A stretch of 39,389 nucleotides of DNA from assembly GCA_947566645.1 (NCBI GenBank), contig CANOKL010000041.1:1-39389 (forward strand). Reading direction: 5' to 3'. The notes beneath the pieces were generated by a model that saw nothing but the letters and a program-made list of their open reading frames with translations, had not been told where the DNA came from and did no database searches. Origin of the DNA: an uncultured Lachnospiraceae bacterium. Lineage in GTDB: Bacteria > Bacillota > Clostridia > Lachnospirales > Lachnospiraceae. Shown in pieces: positions 30,810 to 39,389 of the stretch (position 1 is the stretch's first letter; each line of letters starts with the position of its first letter). A program made the translations under genes and the position numbers.

Positions 30810-32102
30810 ATGGCACGAAATCGCCAGTATGGTTCGATTGAAAAGATAATTGAGACTGTAAATGATAAATTAAAAGGTGAGCAAAAGATTTTTGAAATGT
30901 TTAAAAACTGCTATACGAATACATTGGATACTACAGTAAAAAATATGCCAGATGGAACAGCATATGTGATTACAGGAGACATCCCGGCAATGTGGCTGAG
31001 AGATTCAGCAGCACAGCTTCGGCCATATCTGATTGCAGCGAAATATGAGCCTGCAATTGCGGATATTCTGACAGGCTTATCGAAGCGGCAGTTCATGTAT
31101 ATCCAGATTGACCCGTATGCCAATGCATTCAATGAACAGAATAACGGAAATTGCTGGGAAGATGATGATACGGATATGAATGGATGGGTGTGGGAACGTA
31201 AATACGAGGTAGATTCTCTCTGCTATCCATTGCAGTTTGCATATCTGATCTGGAAAAATACCGGGTGCACAGAACACTTTGATGAAGTCTTTAAAAAAGG
31301 AGCTGAAAAAATTATAGAGGTACTGTGCACGGAGCAATATCACGAGGAGCGATCTCCCTATCATTTTATAAGACGGAATACGTATTACACAGATACACTT
31401 TCAAGAGACGGAAAAGGTGCTCTGGTAAGATCGGGGATTGGTATGACCTGGTCAGGATTCCGCCCCAGTGATGATGCGTGTACATATGGATATCTTGTGC
31501 CGTCTAATATGTTTGCTGTCGTTGTCCTTGGATATCTGGAGGAAATAGCGGATAGGATTTTTCATGACGTAAAATTAAAAGACAAGGCAAAAGCTCTAAA
31601 ACAGGAAATTTATGAAGGAACAGAGTCTTATGGAATAACAAAAACAGAGGAATTTGGAGAGATCTATGCATATGAGACAGATGGATTTGGCCAGTATAAT
31701 TTAATGGATGATGCAAATGTGCCAAGTCTTCTTTCTATGGAATATCTCGGTTATAAAGCAAAAAATGAAGAGACAGCAAAAAATACAAGAAGGTTTATCT
31801 TAAGTGAAGCGAATCCATATTATTATGAGGGGAATAAAGCGGCCGGTATTGGAAGTCCACACACACCGGCAAAATATATCTGGCATATAGCCATGGCTAT
31901 GGAGGGACTGACTGCAAAATCAAAAGGAAAAAAATTGGAGATACTTCATAAACTTGCGGAAACCGACGGCGGTACCGGGCTTATGCATGAAAGTTTTCAT
32001 GCAGATGATGATACGAACTATACAAGGGAATGGTTTTCCTGGTCGAATGCTATGTTTAGTGAGCTGGTGCTGGACTATTGTGGATATCAGATAAAGCGTT
32101 AA
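30810..32102 (+). CDS. GH125 exo-alpha-1,6-mannosidase
   Basis: 430 residues, the usual length for the family. The signature ITGDIPAMWLRDSAAQLRPY is clear, with the catalytic region including PYANAFNE and EDDTDMNGWVWERKYEVDSL, and later GMTWSGFRPSDDACTYGYLV and SPHTPAKYIWHIAMAMEGLT. GH125 enzymes remove alpha-1,6-linked mannose by inversion without a metal, mostly from N-glycan or yeast mannan side chains. No signal peptide, so it acts in the cytoplasm on imported oligosaccharides. AGGAGG lies before the ATG. It is the first gene of a five-gene operon with GH38 and Yes-type regulators. Confidence 0.93.
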   Translation: MARNRQYGSIEKIIETVNDKLKGEQKIFEMFKNCYTNTLDTTVKNMPDGTAYVITGDIPAMWLRDSAAQLRPYLIAAKYEPAIADILTGLSKRQFMYIQIDPYANAFNEQNNGNCWEDDDTDMNGWVWERKYEVDSLCYPLQFAYLIWKNTGCTEHFDEVFKKGAEKIIEVLCTEQYHEERSPYHFIRRNTYYTDTLSRDGKGALVRSGIGMTWSGFRPSDDACTYGYLVPSNMFAVVVLGYLEEIADRIFHDVKLKDKAKALKQEIYEGTESYGITKTEEFGEIYAYETDGFGQYNLMDDANVPSLLSMEYLGYKAKNEETAKNTRRFILSEANPYYYEGNKAAGIGSPHTPAKYIWHIAMAMEGLTAKSKGKKLEILHKLAETDGGTGLMHESFHADDDTNYTREWFSWSNAMFSELVLDYCGYQIKR

Positions 32103-32212
32103 AGATATGAATAATGTTCAGCAAAACTAGAATTCTTTGAATTGATATCTTTGTGGTGACATAATAAAATGGAACTATAAGATGGAAAAAAGAAATATAA
32201 GGAGTTTAGATT

Positions 32213-35200
32213 ATGTTTTTGACAGACAGAAAATTAGAAAGGCGAATCAGCGAGATAGAGCAGTACAGATACAGGGATACTATTGGATTAAAATGCTTTG
32301 CGGCGATGGCAGACAGTCAGGGAGTTGTGAATCCAGAACTTCCGGCATTTCAAGGATGTGAAACTATAGAAACAGGCCAGACCTGGAAAGGGCGGGATAC
32401 GTTTCTCTGGCTGCATAAAGATGTGCGGATCCCAATTGAATGGAAAGGGAAAAAAGTAGTCGGAATATTTGATTATGGCAATACGGGAGCTGGAAATAAT
32501 TCCGGCTTCGAATCTATGATTTATGTAAATGGGAAGATGTATCAGGGAGTCGATGTCAATCACAAGGAAGTTTTTTTTGAGGATGCTCTCTGCGGAACAG
32601 ATGTAGATATTACCTTTCGCCTGTGGTCAGGCTTAGAAGGCGGCGGTGTCCCCACCGGGCAGGAACACCGGATTGCGCGGGCTGATCTTGCGTGGCTGGA
32701 TGAGAAAGCAGATGATTTCTATTATATGGCATCCATGGTATGGCAGACAATAGAGGAACTTGATGGCTCTGATCCGATACAGCATGAACTCCGCAGGGCG
32801 CTGGATAGCGCATGCCATTGTATCGACTGGTCATATCCAGGAAGTGAGGAATTCTACGAATCCGTGCATCAGGCAGACGATGTGCTGAACAAAAGCATAG
32901 ATTCCATGGATAAGAACTCTGTGATCAACGTATACTGTGTGGGCCATACCCATATTGACGTAGCATGGCTTTGGCGGCTAAAACACACAAGGGAAAAATG
33001 TTCCCGCTCTTTTTCAACAGTATTTCGTCTGATGGAAATGTATCCGGAATATATTTTCCTGCAGACACAGCCCCAGTTGTACGAATATATGAAAGAGGAA
33101 TTTCCGGACATTTATGAAAATATCAGGAAAAAAGTGCGGGAAGGTCGTTGGGAAGCGGACGGCGGTATGTGGGTGGAAGCCGACTGTAATCTGACAAGCG
33201 GGGAATCTCTTACAAGACAGATCCTTATAGGCAGTAAATTCATAAAAGACGAGTTTGACAAGGATGTGGAGTATCTGTGGCTTCCTGATGTATTCGGCTA
33301 TTCGTGGGCGCTTCCGCAGATTCTTACAAAGGCCGGAATTAACACCTTTATGACAACAAAGATCAGCTGGAATCAGTATAACCGTATGCCTCACGACACA
33401 TTTAAGTGGAAAGGAATCGACGGCAGTGAGGTCCTGACACACTTTATCACGACACCGGAGCCGTGGAATGAAAAAGATTCCTGGTTTTATACTTACAATG
33501 GGAAATTGCTTCCAGGAACAGTAAAAGGCATATGGGATTCCTATAGTGAAAAGCAGCTTAATAAGGATCTGCTGATAGCGTTTGGGTTTGGAGATGGCGG
33601 CGGCGGTGTAAACCGCGATATGCTGGAATACCGCAGAAGGATAGACAAGATACCAGGGCTGCCAAATCTTAAGATGTCCACCGCTGGAGAATATTTCCGT
33701 AAGCTTCGAAATACGGTGGAAAATACGAACCAATATGTCCACACATGGGACGGGGAGTTATATCTGGAATATCACCGGGGAACCTACACAAGCCAGGGAT
33801 ATAACAAACGTATGAACCGTAAGATGGAGCTGCTTTACCGCAGAGCCGAGTGGCTGACGGTAATGGATGCTCTTCTGTCCAGTGATATAAGCAGAGCAAA
33901 GCAGGAGGAACTGACAAAAGGCTGGAAGCATATTCTGACAGATCAGTTTCATGATATTATCCCGGGATCATCCATCCACGAAGTTTATGAAGATTCCAGA
34001 GAGGATTACGCTTACATTGAGAGAATTGCCCGAAGCGTAGAACAGGAAGCATATGAAAATGTGCTGAAACCAAAAGCAAATACATATACGGTATTCAATG
34101 CTTCTGGCTGGGTGATGGATCAACTGGTTACGATTCCAGGTAATGAAGAGGGTATCTGCAGGGATACAGACGGGAACGAACTAATCTCGCAAAAAGGACA
34201 CGAAGTTACTTATGTTGAGGTAAAAGATGTCCCTTCAATGGGAACGAAAACGATTCTTTTTGAGGAAACACAAAGAGATGTTCCCAAGGCGGCGTTTACC
34301 GTCAACGGAAGGGAAATAGATACGCCGTATTATCAGATTTCATTGAATCAATATGGACAGATTATGAGATTATTTGATAAAACCTATGCCCGTGATGTAA
34401 TTTCCAAAGGGCAGCGGGGAAATGTACTTCAGGTGTTTGAGGATAAACCACTGGATAATGACGCATGGGATATTGATATTTTCTATCAGGAAAAGATGCG
34501 CGAGATTATGGATCTTACGACATTTGAGATTACGGAGATGGGACCGCTTGTCATGAATATCCACATGGAATGGAGGTATATGAATTCGTACATCAGCCAG
34601 GACATGATCCTTTACAGCACGAGCAGAAGGATAGATTTCCGGACAAATGTAGACTTCCATGAACAGCATCAGCTATTAAAAGCGGCATTTCCGGTAGATA
34701 TCCGGTCAACCTACGGGACATATGATGTGCAGTACGGCAATGTAAGACGCCCAAATCATTGGAATACAAGCTGGGATATGGCGAAATTTGAGACAGTAGC
34801 ACACAGGTGGGCAGATCTGTCAGAGCGCAATTATGGCGTAAGTATACTGAATGACTGCAAGTATGGCCATGACATTAAAGATAATGTACTGAGAATCTCA
34901 TTGCTGAAAGCAGGGACACATCCAGACCATCTTCAGGATCAGGGAGAGCATCATTTTACCTATTCCCTGCTGCCTCATAAAGGAGATTTTGTAGAAGGAG
35001 AAGTTGTTCAGGAAGCCTTTGCATTAAATGAACCAATGCAGGTTATGGAAGGAAACAGCGCTCTTTCGTACGACAGCTTCTTATCTTTTGACAATGAACA
35101 GGTGGAAGTAGACGCGGTTAAAAAATCAGAAGACGGAAAGTATGTTGTGATCCGTTTCCATGAGTTTGCAGGCTCAAAACAAGATGTGACAGTGAAGCCT

Positions 35201-35326
35201 GGATTCCCATGGCAGGCATGGGCAGAGTGTGATTTAAGAGAACGCCCGATAACAGAATTTACCCGGGATGAAATACGTATGTGTCTTCACGCATATGAAA
35301 TAAAAACAATACTCATAACAGTGTGA
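32213..35326 (+). CDS. GH38 alpha-mannosidase
   Basis: 1037 residues. The metal-binding motif GHTHIDVAWLWRLKHTREK (about 243) and RWEADGGMWVEADCN lead to the catalytic nucleophile Asp in WLPDVFGYSWALPQIL. Another conserved part is LTDQFHDIIPGSSI with His. The N-terminal 230 residues are the beta-domain common in bacterial cytoplasmic GH38 proteins; the C-terminal part is the large beta-sandwich. The enzymes release alpha-1,2/1,3/1,6 mannose with retention and need a divalent metal. No signal peptide. AAGGAG lies 8 bases before the ATG and the gap after GH125 is 110 bp, so they are probably one transcript. Confidence 0.94.
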   Translation: MFLTDRKLERRISEIEQYRYRDTIGLKCFAAMADSQGVVNPELPAFQGCETIETGQTWKGRDTFLWLHKDVRIPIEWKGKKVVGIFDYGNTGAGNNSGFESMIYVNGKMYQGVDVNHKEVFFEDALCGTDVDITFRLWSGLEGGGVPTGQEHRIARADLAWLDEKADDFYYMASMVWQTIEELDGSDPIQHELRRALDSACHCIDWSYPGSEEFYESVHQADDVLNKSIDSMDKNSVINVYCVGHTHIDVAWLWRLKHTREKCSRSFSTVFRLMEMYPEYIFLQTQPQLYEYMKEEFPDIYENIRKKVREGRWEADGGMWVEADCNLTSGESLTRQILIGSKFIKDEFDKDVEYLWLPDVFGYSWALPQILTKAGINTFMTTKISWNQYNRMPHDTFKWKGIDGSEVLTHFITTPEPWNEKDSWFYTYNGKLLPGTVKGIWDSYSEKQLNKDLLIAFGFGDGGGGVNRDMLEYRRRIDKIPGLPNLKMSTAGEYFRKLRNTVENTNQYVHTWDGELYLEYHRGTYTSQGYNKRMNRKMELLYRRAEWLTVMDALLSSDISRAKQEELTKGWKHILTDQFHDIIPGSSIHEVYEDSREDYAYIERIARSVEQEAYENVLKPKANTYTVFNASGWVMDQLVTIPGNEEGICRDTDGNELISQKGHEVTYVEVKDVPSMGTKTILFEETQRDVPKAAFTVNGREIDTPYYQISLNQYGQIMRLFDKTYARDVISKGQRGNVLQVFEDKPLDNDAWDIDIFYQEKMREIMDLTTFEITEMGPLVMNIHMEWRYMNSYISQDMILYSTSRRIDFRTNVDFHEQHQLLKAAFPVDIRSTYGTYDVQYGNVRRPNHWNTSWDMAKFETVAHRWADLSERNYGVSILNDCKYGHDIKDNVLRISLLKAGTHPDHLQDQGEHHFTYSLLPHKGDFVEGEVVQEAFALNEPMQVMEGNSALSYDSFLSFDNEQVEVDAVKKSEDGKYVVIRFHEFAGSKQDVTVKPGFPWQAWAECDLRERPITEFTRDEIRMCLHAYEIKTILITV

Positions 35327-35350
35327 TGGTTTAAGGAAGGTGTAACCAGG

Positions 35351-36016
35351 ATGGAAGAATTATTCAATATTGAAAAAGTATTAGGGTTTTGCGAGAAGGT
35401 GTGCTATTTTTTTACGATAAATCTGTTGTTTATTATTTCAAATTTTCCAATACTACTATTCCTCTTATTCATCGGCACAGGCCAGATTCGGGAATGTCTT
35501 CCACTGTTTCTGTTCTGTCTGATACCGATGGCTCCTGCATTATCTTCCGTGATGTATACAATGAACCGGCTGATTCACGGAACGGAAGGAAAGGCGCTGC
35601 AAGATTATAAGAAGGGATATTGTACAGATTTTCTTCAAAAAACAGGACTTGGCGCAGGTCAGCTGCTTGTGATTATCATGTGTTGGACGAATATAGAATT
35701 TTTTACATTACAGGTAAATATTTTTCCGCTTACAATTATATTTATTATATTATTCGCGGCGGCGGTTCTTGTTACGCCGAATCTTTATATGCTTGCAAGC
35801 CGTTATGAAATGAAAAATGTACAGATAGTTAAAACAGCAGTTACACTTTTAATTGCGAAACCAGTGTCTACTCTTGGAAATATTGTAGCGCTTGGTATTG
35901 TTCTTGCAGCATTTGAAATATCCGCGGGAACGACAGTGCTGTTTATGGGGAGCATTTATGGATTTCTTGTGATGTTTATGAATCAGGGTATTATGCGTAA
36001 ACTAGAAAATAAATAA
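35351..36016 (+). CDS. YesL-family membrane protein (DUF624)
   Basis: 221 residues with about five hydrophobic helices: CYFFTINLLFIISNFPILLF, PLFLFCLIPMAPALSSVMYT, a helix after GAGQLLVIIMC, IIFIILFAAAVLVTPNLYML and a last one near IVALGIVLAAFEISAG. YesL family proteins stand between sugar genes and YesMN-type sensors in Firmicutes; their role in signal or transport is unknown. It follows GH38 by 24 bp, and the kinase gene is about 90 bp on. Confidence 0.85.
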   Translation: MEELFNIEKVLGFCEKVCYFFTINLLFIISNFPILLFLLFIGTGQIRECLPLFLFCLIPMAPALSSVMYTMNRLIHGTEGKALQDYKKGYCTDFLQKTGLGAGQLLVIIMCWTNIEFFTLQVNIFPLTIIFIILFAAAVLVTPNLYMLASRYEMKNVQIVKTAVTLLIAKPVSTLGNIVALGIVLAAFEISAGTTVLFMGSIYGFLVMFMNQGIMRKLENK

Positions 36017-36108
36017 TAACTATCTGGCTGTAAGGAACTATCAGGGTTTGAGGAGATGCAGAAATGGAAACTGCATTTCCTCTTTATGCTATCCGGAGGG
36101 AGCAAAAA

Positions 36109-37872
36109 ATGGATATGAAGGGTTCAAAACAATTGTATAATAAGTTATTGTTTATTTATACAGTTATTCTGGTTTGCGCCATATCAGCGCTGGTTTTCTA
36201 TTTTTATAACAGTACGAAAAATCGTTTTTTAGAACAGAATTTAAGTTATACGAGGATGATGAGTGAGTCGGCAGCATCTTATCTGGAAGATTCCTCTGAT
36301 ATTGCAGAACATATCCATCAAAATTTATACAAGTCGAATATGGAACTAGGGGATGCGCTGCATTATATGTCAGACGAGCCTTCAGATTATCAGCAATACC
36401 GTCTTAATACTTACAGTGAAAATAAAACCGGTGAATATAAAGGAATTGAAAAGTTTTTCCTGGATGCGTTCCAGGCATATAACAGTTTGAACCATATTAC
36501 ACTTTTCAGCTATGAGCGTGACGAAATCACGGAATATACAAGAGATGGTAAACGTTATAGAAGGGATGGTGATAAAGAGTTTAAAAAGATGCTTGAAAAA
36601 GGCGATCTGGCTGGAGAGGACAGCTTCTCTTATTTGAAAGAGATACGCGATCCGGTAACGATGCAGGTAAAAGGATGTATGATCCTTGGATTCAGAAGCA
36701 AAAGATTTGAAACCATTAAGGAGTATTATTCCCATGCAGAACTGATCGTATATAATGAGGCAGGAACGGCTGTATTTGACTCCACGGATGAACACAACAT
36801 TTCAGATATTATTGATGCGGACGATAGAGGACGCTTAGAAGAAGTGCTTGGCGCTTATGTAGAAAATACCCAGGATGGACAGTATCACGCCGTCAGCTAT
36901 CTGGAGAAAAAACGAGCGGCAAAAGTACCGTTGTCTATCGTTATCATGATCCTGGCGGTTGGAATCATCGTGATGATCCTGGGAGAGATTTTCGTAAGAT
37001 ATCATCTGCAGAAGCTTGCCAAAAGACTGGACCGGATATTGGACGGGATGTCGCAGGTAATGGACGGAAAGCTGGATGTGCATATACCGGCAGATAATAA
37101 CGGAGATGAGCTGGATGTTATTTCCAGATGCTTTAACGAGATGTGTATAAATCTGGACGAGCATATTAAGAAACGGTATCTTGCGGAGATTGAACAGAAA
37201 AATGCAGAGATGGCGGCGCTTCAAAGCCAGATTAACCCTCATTTTTTATATAATACGTTAGAGGCTATCCGCATGAAAGCTATCTGCAACGGCGACCGGG
37301 AAGTAGGAAAGATGCTTTATAGCCTGGCCGTAACATTCCGGGCACAGATTAAAGAGGCGGATGTTATTACACTGGCACAGGAACTGCATTACAGCAAAAA
37401 ATATATGGAGCTTTTTAAATTCCGCTATCAGGATCAGTTTCAGTCTTCGGTGGAATGTCCGGAAGAATATCTGCAGATCCCGGTTATAAAGTTTGTGCTG
37501 CAGCCTGTTATCGAAAACTATTTTATACACGGTATACGTATGAAGGAGCAGGACAATTTTATACGGATTGCGGTGAAAAAGGAAGATGGCTGCAGGATTA
37601 TCGTGGAGGATAACGGCAAGGGGATGACAGAGGAAGAAATTGATGCAAAAAATAAGGAACTGGAGCATGATATTATGAAAAAGCAGGGTTCTATCGGCAT
37701 TTCCAATGTGAACCGAAGGCTGAAAGCTGTATATGGCAAGGCATATGGGATTCATATAGAGGCAAGGCCAGGAGGAGGCCTCCGGGTTATCTTAAGCTTT
37801 AAACCGGAAGAGAATGATGAAGTAAAGGGAGGGAAAATACGCGATGAAGAAAGTGATGATAGTAGAAGATGA
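36109..37872 (+). CDS. YesM-type sensor histidine kinase
   Basis: 587 residues from ATG at 36109, 9 bases after GGAGG; the in-frame ATG at 36064 lacks one. An N-terminal membrane helix (FIYTVILVCAISALVFYFY), an outer domain of about 240 residues, a second helix (IVIMILAVGIIVMILGEIFV), a HAMP domain, and the His kinase box ALQSQINPHFLYNTLEAIRM are followed by the ATPase with VLQPVIENYFIHGI, IVEDNGKGM and GIHIEARPGGGLRVI. This is the class-5 kinase that usually senses sugars, often through an ABC binding protein. It overlaps the regulator downstream by 29 bases. Confidence 0.92.
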   Translation: MDMKGSKQLYNKLLFIYTVILVCAISALVFYFYNSTKNRFLEQNLSYTRMMSESAASYLEDSSDIAEHIHQNLYKSNMELGDALHYMSDEPSDYQQYRLNTYSENKTGEYKGIEKFFLDAFQAYNSLNHITLFSYERDEITEYTRDGKRYRRDGDKEFKKMLEKGDLAGEDSFSYLKEIRDPVTMQVKGCMILGFRSKRFETIKEYYSHAELIVYNEAGTAVFDSTDEHNISDIIDADDRGRLEEVLGAYVENTQDGQYHAVSYLEKKRAAKVPLSIVIMILAVGIIVMILGEIFVRYHLQKLAKRLDRILDGMSQVMDGKLDVHIPADNNGDELDVISRCFNEMCINLDEHIKKRYLAEIEQKNAEMAALQSQINPHFLYNTLEAIRMKAICNGDREVGKMLYSLAVTFRAQIKEADVITLAQELHYSKKYMELFKFRYQDQFQSSVECPEEYLQIPVIKFVLQPVIENYFIHGIRMKEQDNFIRIAVKKEDGCRIIVEDNGKGMTEEEIDAKNKELEHDIMKKQGSIGISNVNRRLKAVYGKAYGIHIEARPGGGLRVILSFKPEENDEVKGGKIRDEESDDSRR

Positions 37873-39358
37873 AGAACTGATCCTGCAGGGGATACGGAAT
37901 ATCCTGGATTGGGAGTCTTTAGGACTTGACGTCGTGCATCTGGCCCATGACGGGACAGATGCGCTTCAGATGTGGGAGAAGGAGCCTGTACATATCGTAG
38001 TGACAGATATCAGCATGCCGGAGATGGATGGATTAACGCTCCTTCGGAAAATCAGGGAGAAAGACGAACAGGTATGTTTTATCATACTGACAGGATATGA
38101 TGAGTTCGACTATGCCAGAGAAGCAATACGTCTGGGAGTTGAAAATTACATTTTAAAGCCGGTCAATGAGGAGGAACTGGAACGTCAGCTCCGGGAAACC
38201 GTGCAGAAATTAGAAGAGCAGGATAAGAAAAGACTTCAATATATTGATGAAAAGACGCAGTGGATGCATTTTTTAAACGGGAAAGCAGAGAAGGAAGAGT
38301 ACGGCAAGTATGAAAAGATACTGAACCTTACGGAGGGACATGAAATTTACAATACGGCTGTCATGAAGTGGAATGCGGAGGAACTGAAAGAAAAAAAGAT
38401 AGCGGAAGTCCTTGTAGAGTTAAAGAAAGATAACCGGCTAAAAATCGTACATCTTCCGCCGGACAATCTGCTGATGGTGACAGCGGCAGCCGAGACAGAT
38501 GAAGACGGGATATTAGAATACTTTTTGGAACTGCAGAACAGGATAGAGAGCCGTTTTGACATCATGACTTTCATTGGCGTGGGTTCCTCCTTTCATAGTA
38601 TTGAACAGCTTCCAGAGTCATATAAGAGCGCAAAGAAACTGCAAAAATATCTGATTATCGAAGGATATGGAAGCTGTATCGGCCAGAAGCAGATTAGAGA
38701 GAGGAAAACAGAAGATGTCCATATGGATGAAGCGCTGCTTAGAAAATATATTCTGAAAAAGGAAAAAGATCAGGCAGTTGATTATATAGAGGATTTATTT
38801 ATCAGTAATATACGAAAGGATGCTTCCGCAGGTTCTCTGTATCAGACGGCAGTGAAAATGGCAGTGCTCTTACAGGATATTAAGAAAGAGTACAAGCTTG
38901 AATCCGACAGGTTTTATGATCTCACGGAGCTGATTGAAACGATATTTAGTGCGGATGATATTCTCGGTATAAAGGCAGCGTTTGTCTCTGAAATCACAGA
39001 GATTATGGAATGTATGCATGAGGAGAACACGCAGTATACCCCGGTGGTACGTCAGCTCATTGCCGAGGTACAGCATAATTATAAAGAGGACATGAATCTG
39101 AAGACATTTGCATACAAGTATCACATGAATGCTTCTTATCTTGGACAGATTTTTCAAAAGGAAGTAGGGTGTTCATTTGCCCAGTATCTGAGTAATACGA
39201 AAAATGGGATTGCAAAGAATCTGATCTTGAACACCAATATGAAAATAAATGATATCGCAAAGGAGGTGGGCTATCCGGACAGCAGTTATTTTTACAGAAA
39301 GTTTAAGCAGTGCTATGGCGTGTCGCCGGCTTCCCTGCGTGAAATGAAAAAATATTAG
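37844..39358 (+). CDS. YesN-type response regulator with AraC DNA-binding domain
   Basis: 504 residues. The receiver domain (1-125) has the acidic MIVEDEELIL, the phosphorylated Asp in IVVTDISMPEMDGLTLL, Thr in FIILTGYDEFDYA and Lys in YILKPVNEEEL. The middle (about 150-370) has no strong family match. The last about 100 residues hold two AraC helix-turn-helix motifs, MNLKTFAYKYHMNASYLGQI and INDIAKEVGYPDSSYFYRKF. It is the pair of the YesM-type kinase and probably activates this mannosidase operon and the sugar transporter that may follow beyond the right edge. Confidence 0.93.
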   Translation: MKKVMIVEDEELILQGIRNILDWESLGLDVVHLAHDGTDALQMWEKEPVHIVVTDISMPEMDGLTLLRKIREKDEQVCFIILTGYDEFDYAREAIRLGVENYILKPVNEEELERQLRETVQKLEEQDKKRLQYIDEKTQWMHFLNGKAEKEEYGKYEKILNLTEGHEIYNTAVMKWNAEELKEKKIAEVLVELKKDNRLKIVHLPPDNLLMVTAAAETDEDGILEYFLELQNRIESRFDIMTFIGVGSSFHSIEQLPESYKSAKKLQKYLIIEGYGSCIGQKQIRERKTEDVHMDEALLRKYILKKEKDQAVDYIEDLFISNIRKDASAGSLYQTAVKMAVLLQDIKKEYKLESDRFYDLTELIETIFSADDILGIKAAFVSEITEIMECMHEENTQYTPVVRQLIAEVQHNYKEDMNLKTFAYKYHMNASYLGQIFQKEVGCSFAQYLSNTKNGIAKNLILNTNMKINDIAKEVGYPDSSYFYRKFKQCYGVSPASLREMKKY

Positions 39359-39389
39359 AGTGGACAAAATCGTGAAATAATGGACAAAT
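39359..39389. other. Start of the next intergenic region, no gene seen
   Basis: Thirty-one bases after the regulator stop, cut by the window end. It contains two TGGACAAA copies (39361-39368 and 39382-39388). Nothing can be said about the next gene. Confidence 0.3.

Overview
The window looks like a chromosomal segment of a gut-type Firmicute, most probably class Clostridia, family Lachnospiraceae. The evidence is strong AGGAGG ribosome-binding sites, Gram-positive style surface proteins with Big_2 domains, an mglC homologue with a long coiled-coil N-terminus, YesLMN-type sugar regulation, and ThrE-, VanRS- and LytTR/GHKL-type proteins. This taxonomic call is inference from protein style, not from a search.

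Left edge (1-3270) is an accessory or decayed region. It holds the start of a RhuM-family gene running off the edge, an internally deleted IS200-type insertion sequence, and a two-gene toxin-antitoxin operon (an MqsR-like toxin followed by an antitoxin that joins an MqsA-like zinc/HTH module to a Panacea/SocA domain). It also holds a short element-type ORF, a putative structured RNA with twin GACGA-loop hairpins and a strong terminator, and a frameshifted zinc-ribbon relic.

3276-9144 is a five-gene minus-strand operon: NCS1-type permease, NAD-dependent epimerase, cyclic-amide hydrolase (hydantoinase/allantoinase family), D-2-hydroxyacid dehydrogenase and an unusual XRE-GntR-FCD regulator. A perfect palindrome sits inside a candidate promoter of the last two genes. 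It is followed by an orphan AgrA/AgrC-like two-component pair (9368-11358).

11436-15829 carries asnS followed by a VanR/VanS-type two-component system and an SbcD-like nuclease on the minus strand. A ferredoxin-type aldo/keto reductase is divergent from asnS. 17235-22522 is a galactose-type (mgl) ABC transporter locus with an intact ATPase. Its binding-protein gene has an internal deletion, and its permease gene is cut and joined to the C-terminal half of a GH97 glycosidase gene. Then come a type Ic aspartate aminotransferase, a 1309-residue Big_2 surface protein and a ThrE-like exporter (all minus).

The right part (29809-39358, plus) has a LUD-domain gene, tRNA-Cys(GCA), and a five-gene alpha-mannoside operon: GH125, GH38, YesL-like membrane protein, YesM-like sensor kinase and YesN-like AraC response regulator.

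The most striking non-coding signal is a family of five palindromic repeats (core TTGGGGACGGGG ... CCCCGTCCCCAA) at about 14.3, 17.2, 22.6, 24.2 and 28.3 kb. Every copy begins within a few bases of a minus-strand stop codon. One copy also encodes the last residues and stop codon of the aldo/keto reductase. Several genes carry internal deletions or frameshifts, so either this genome decays by deletion or the assembly has local errors; reads would settle which.
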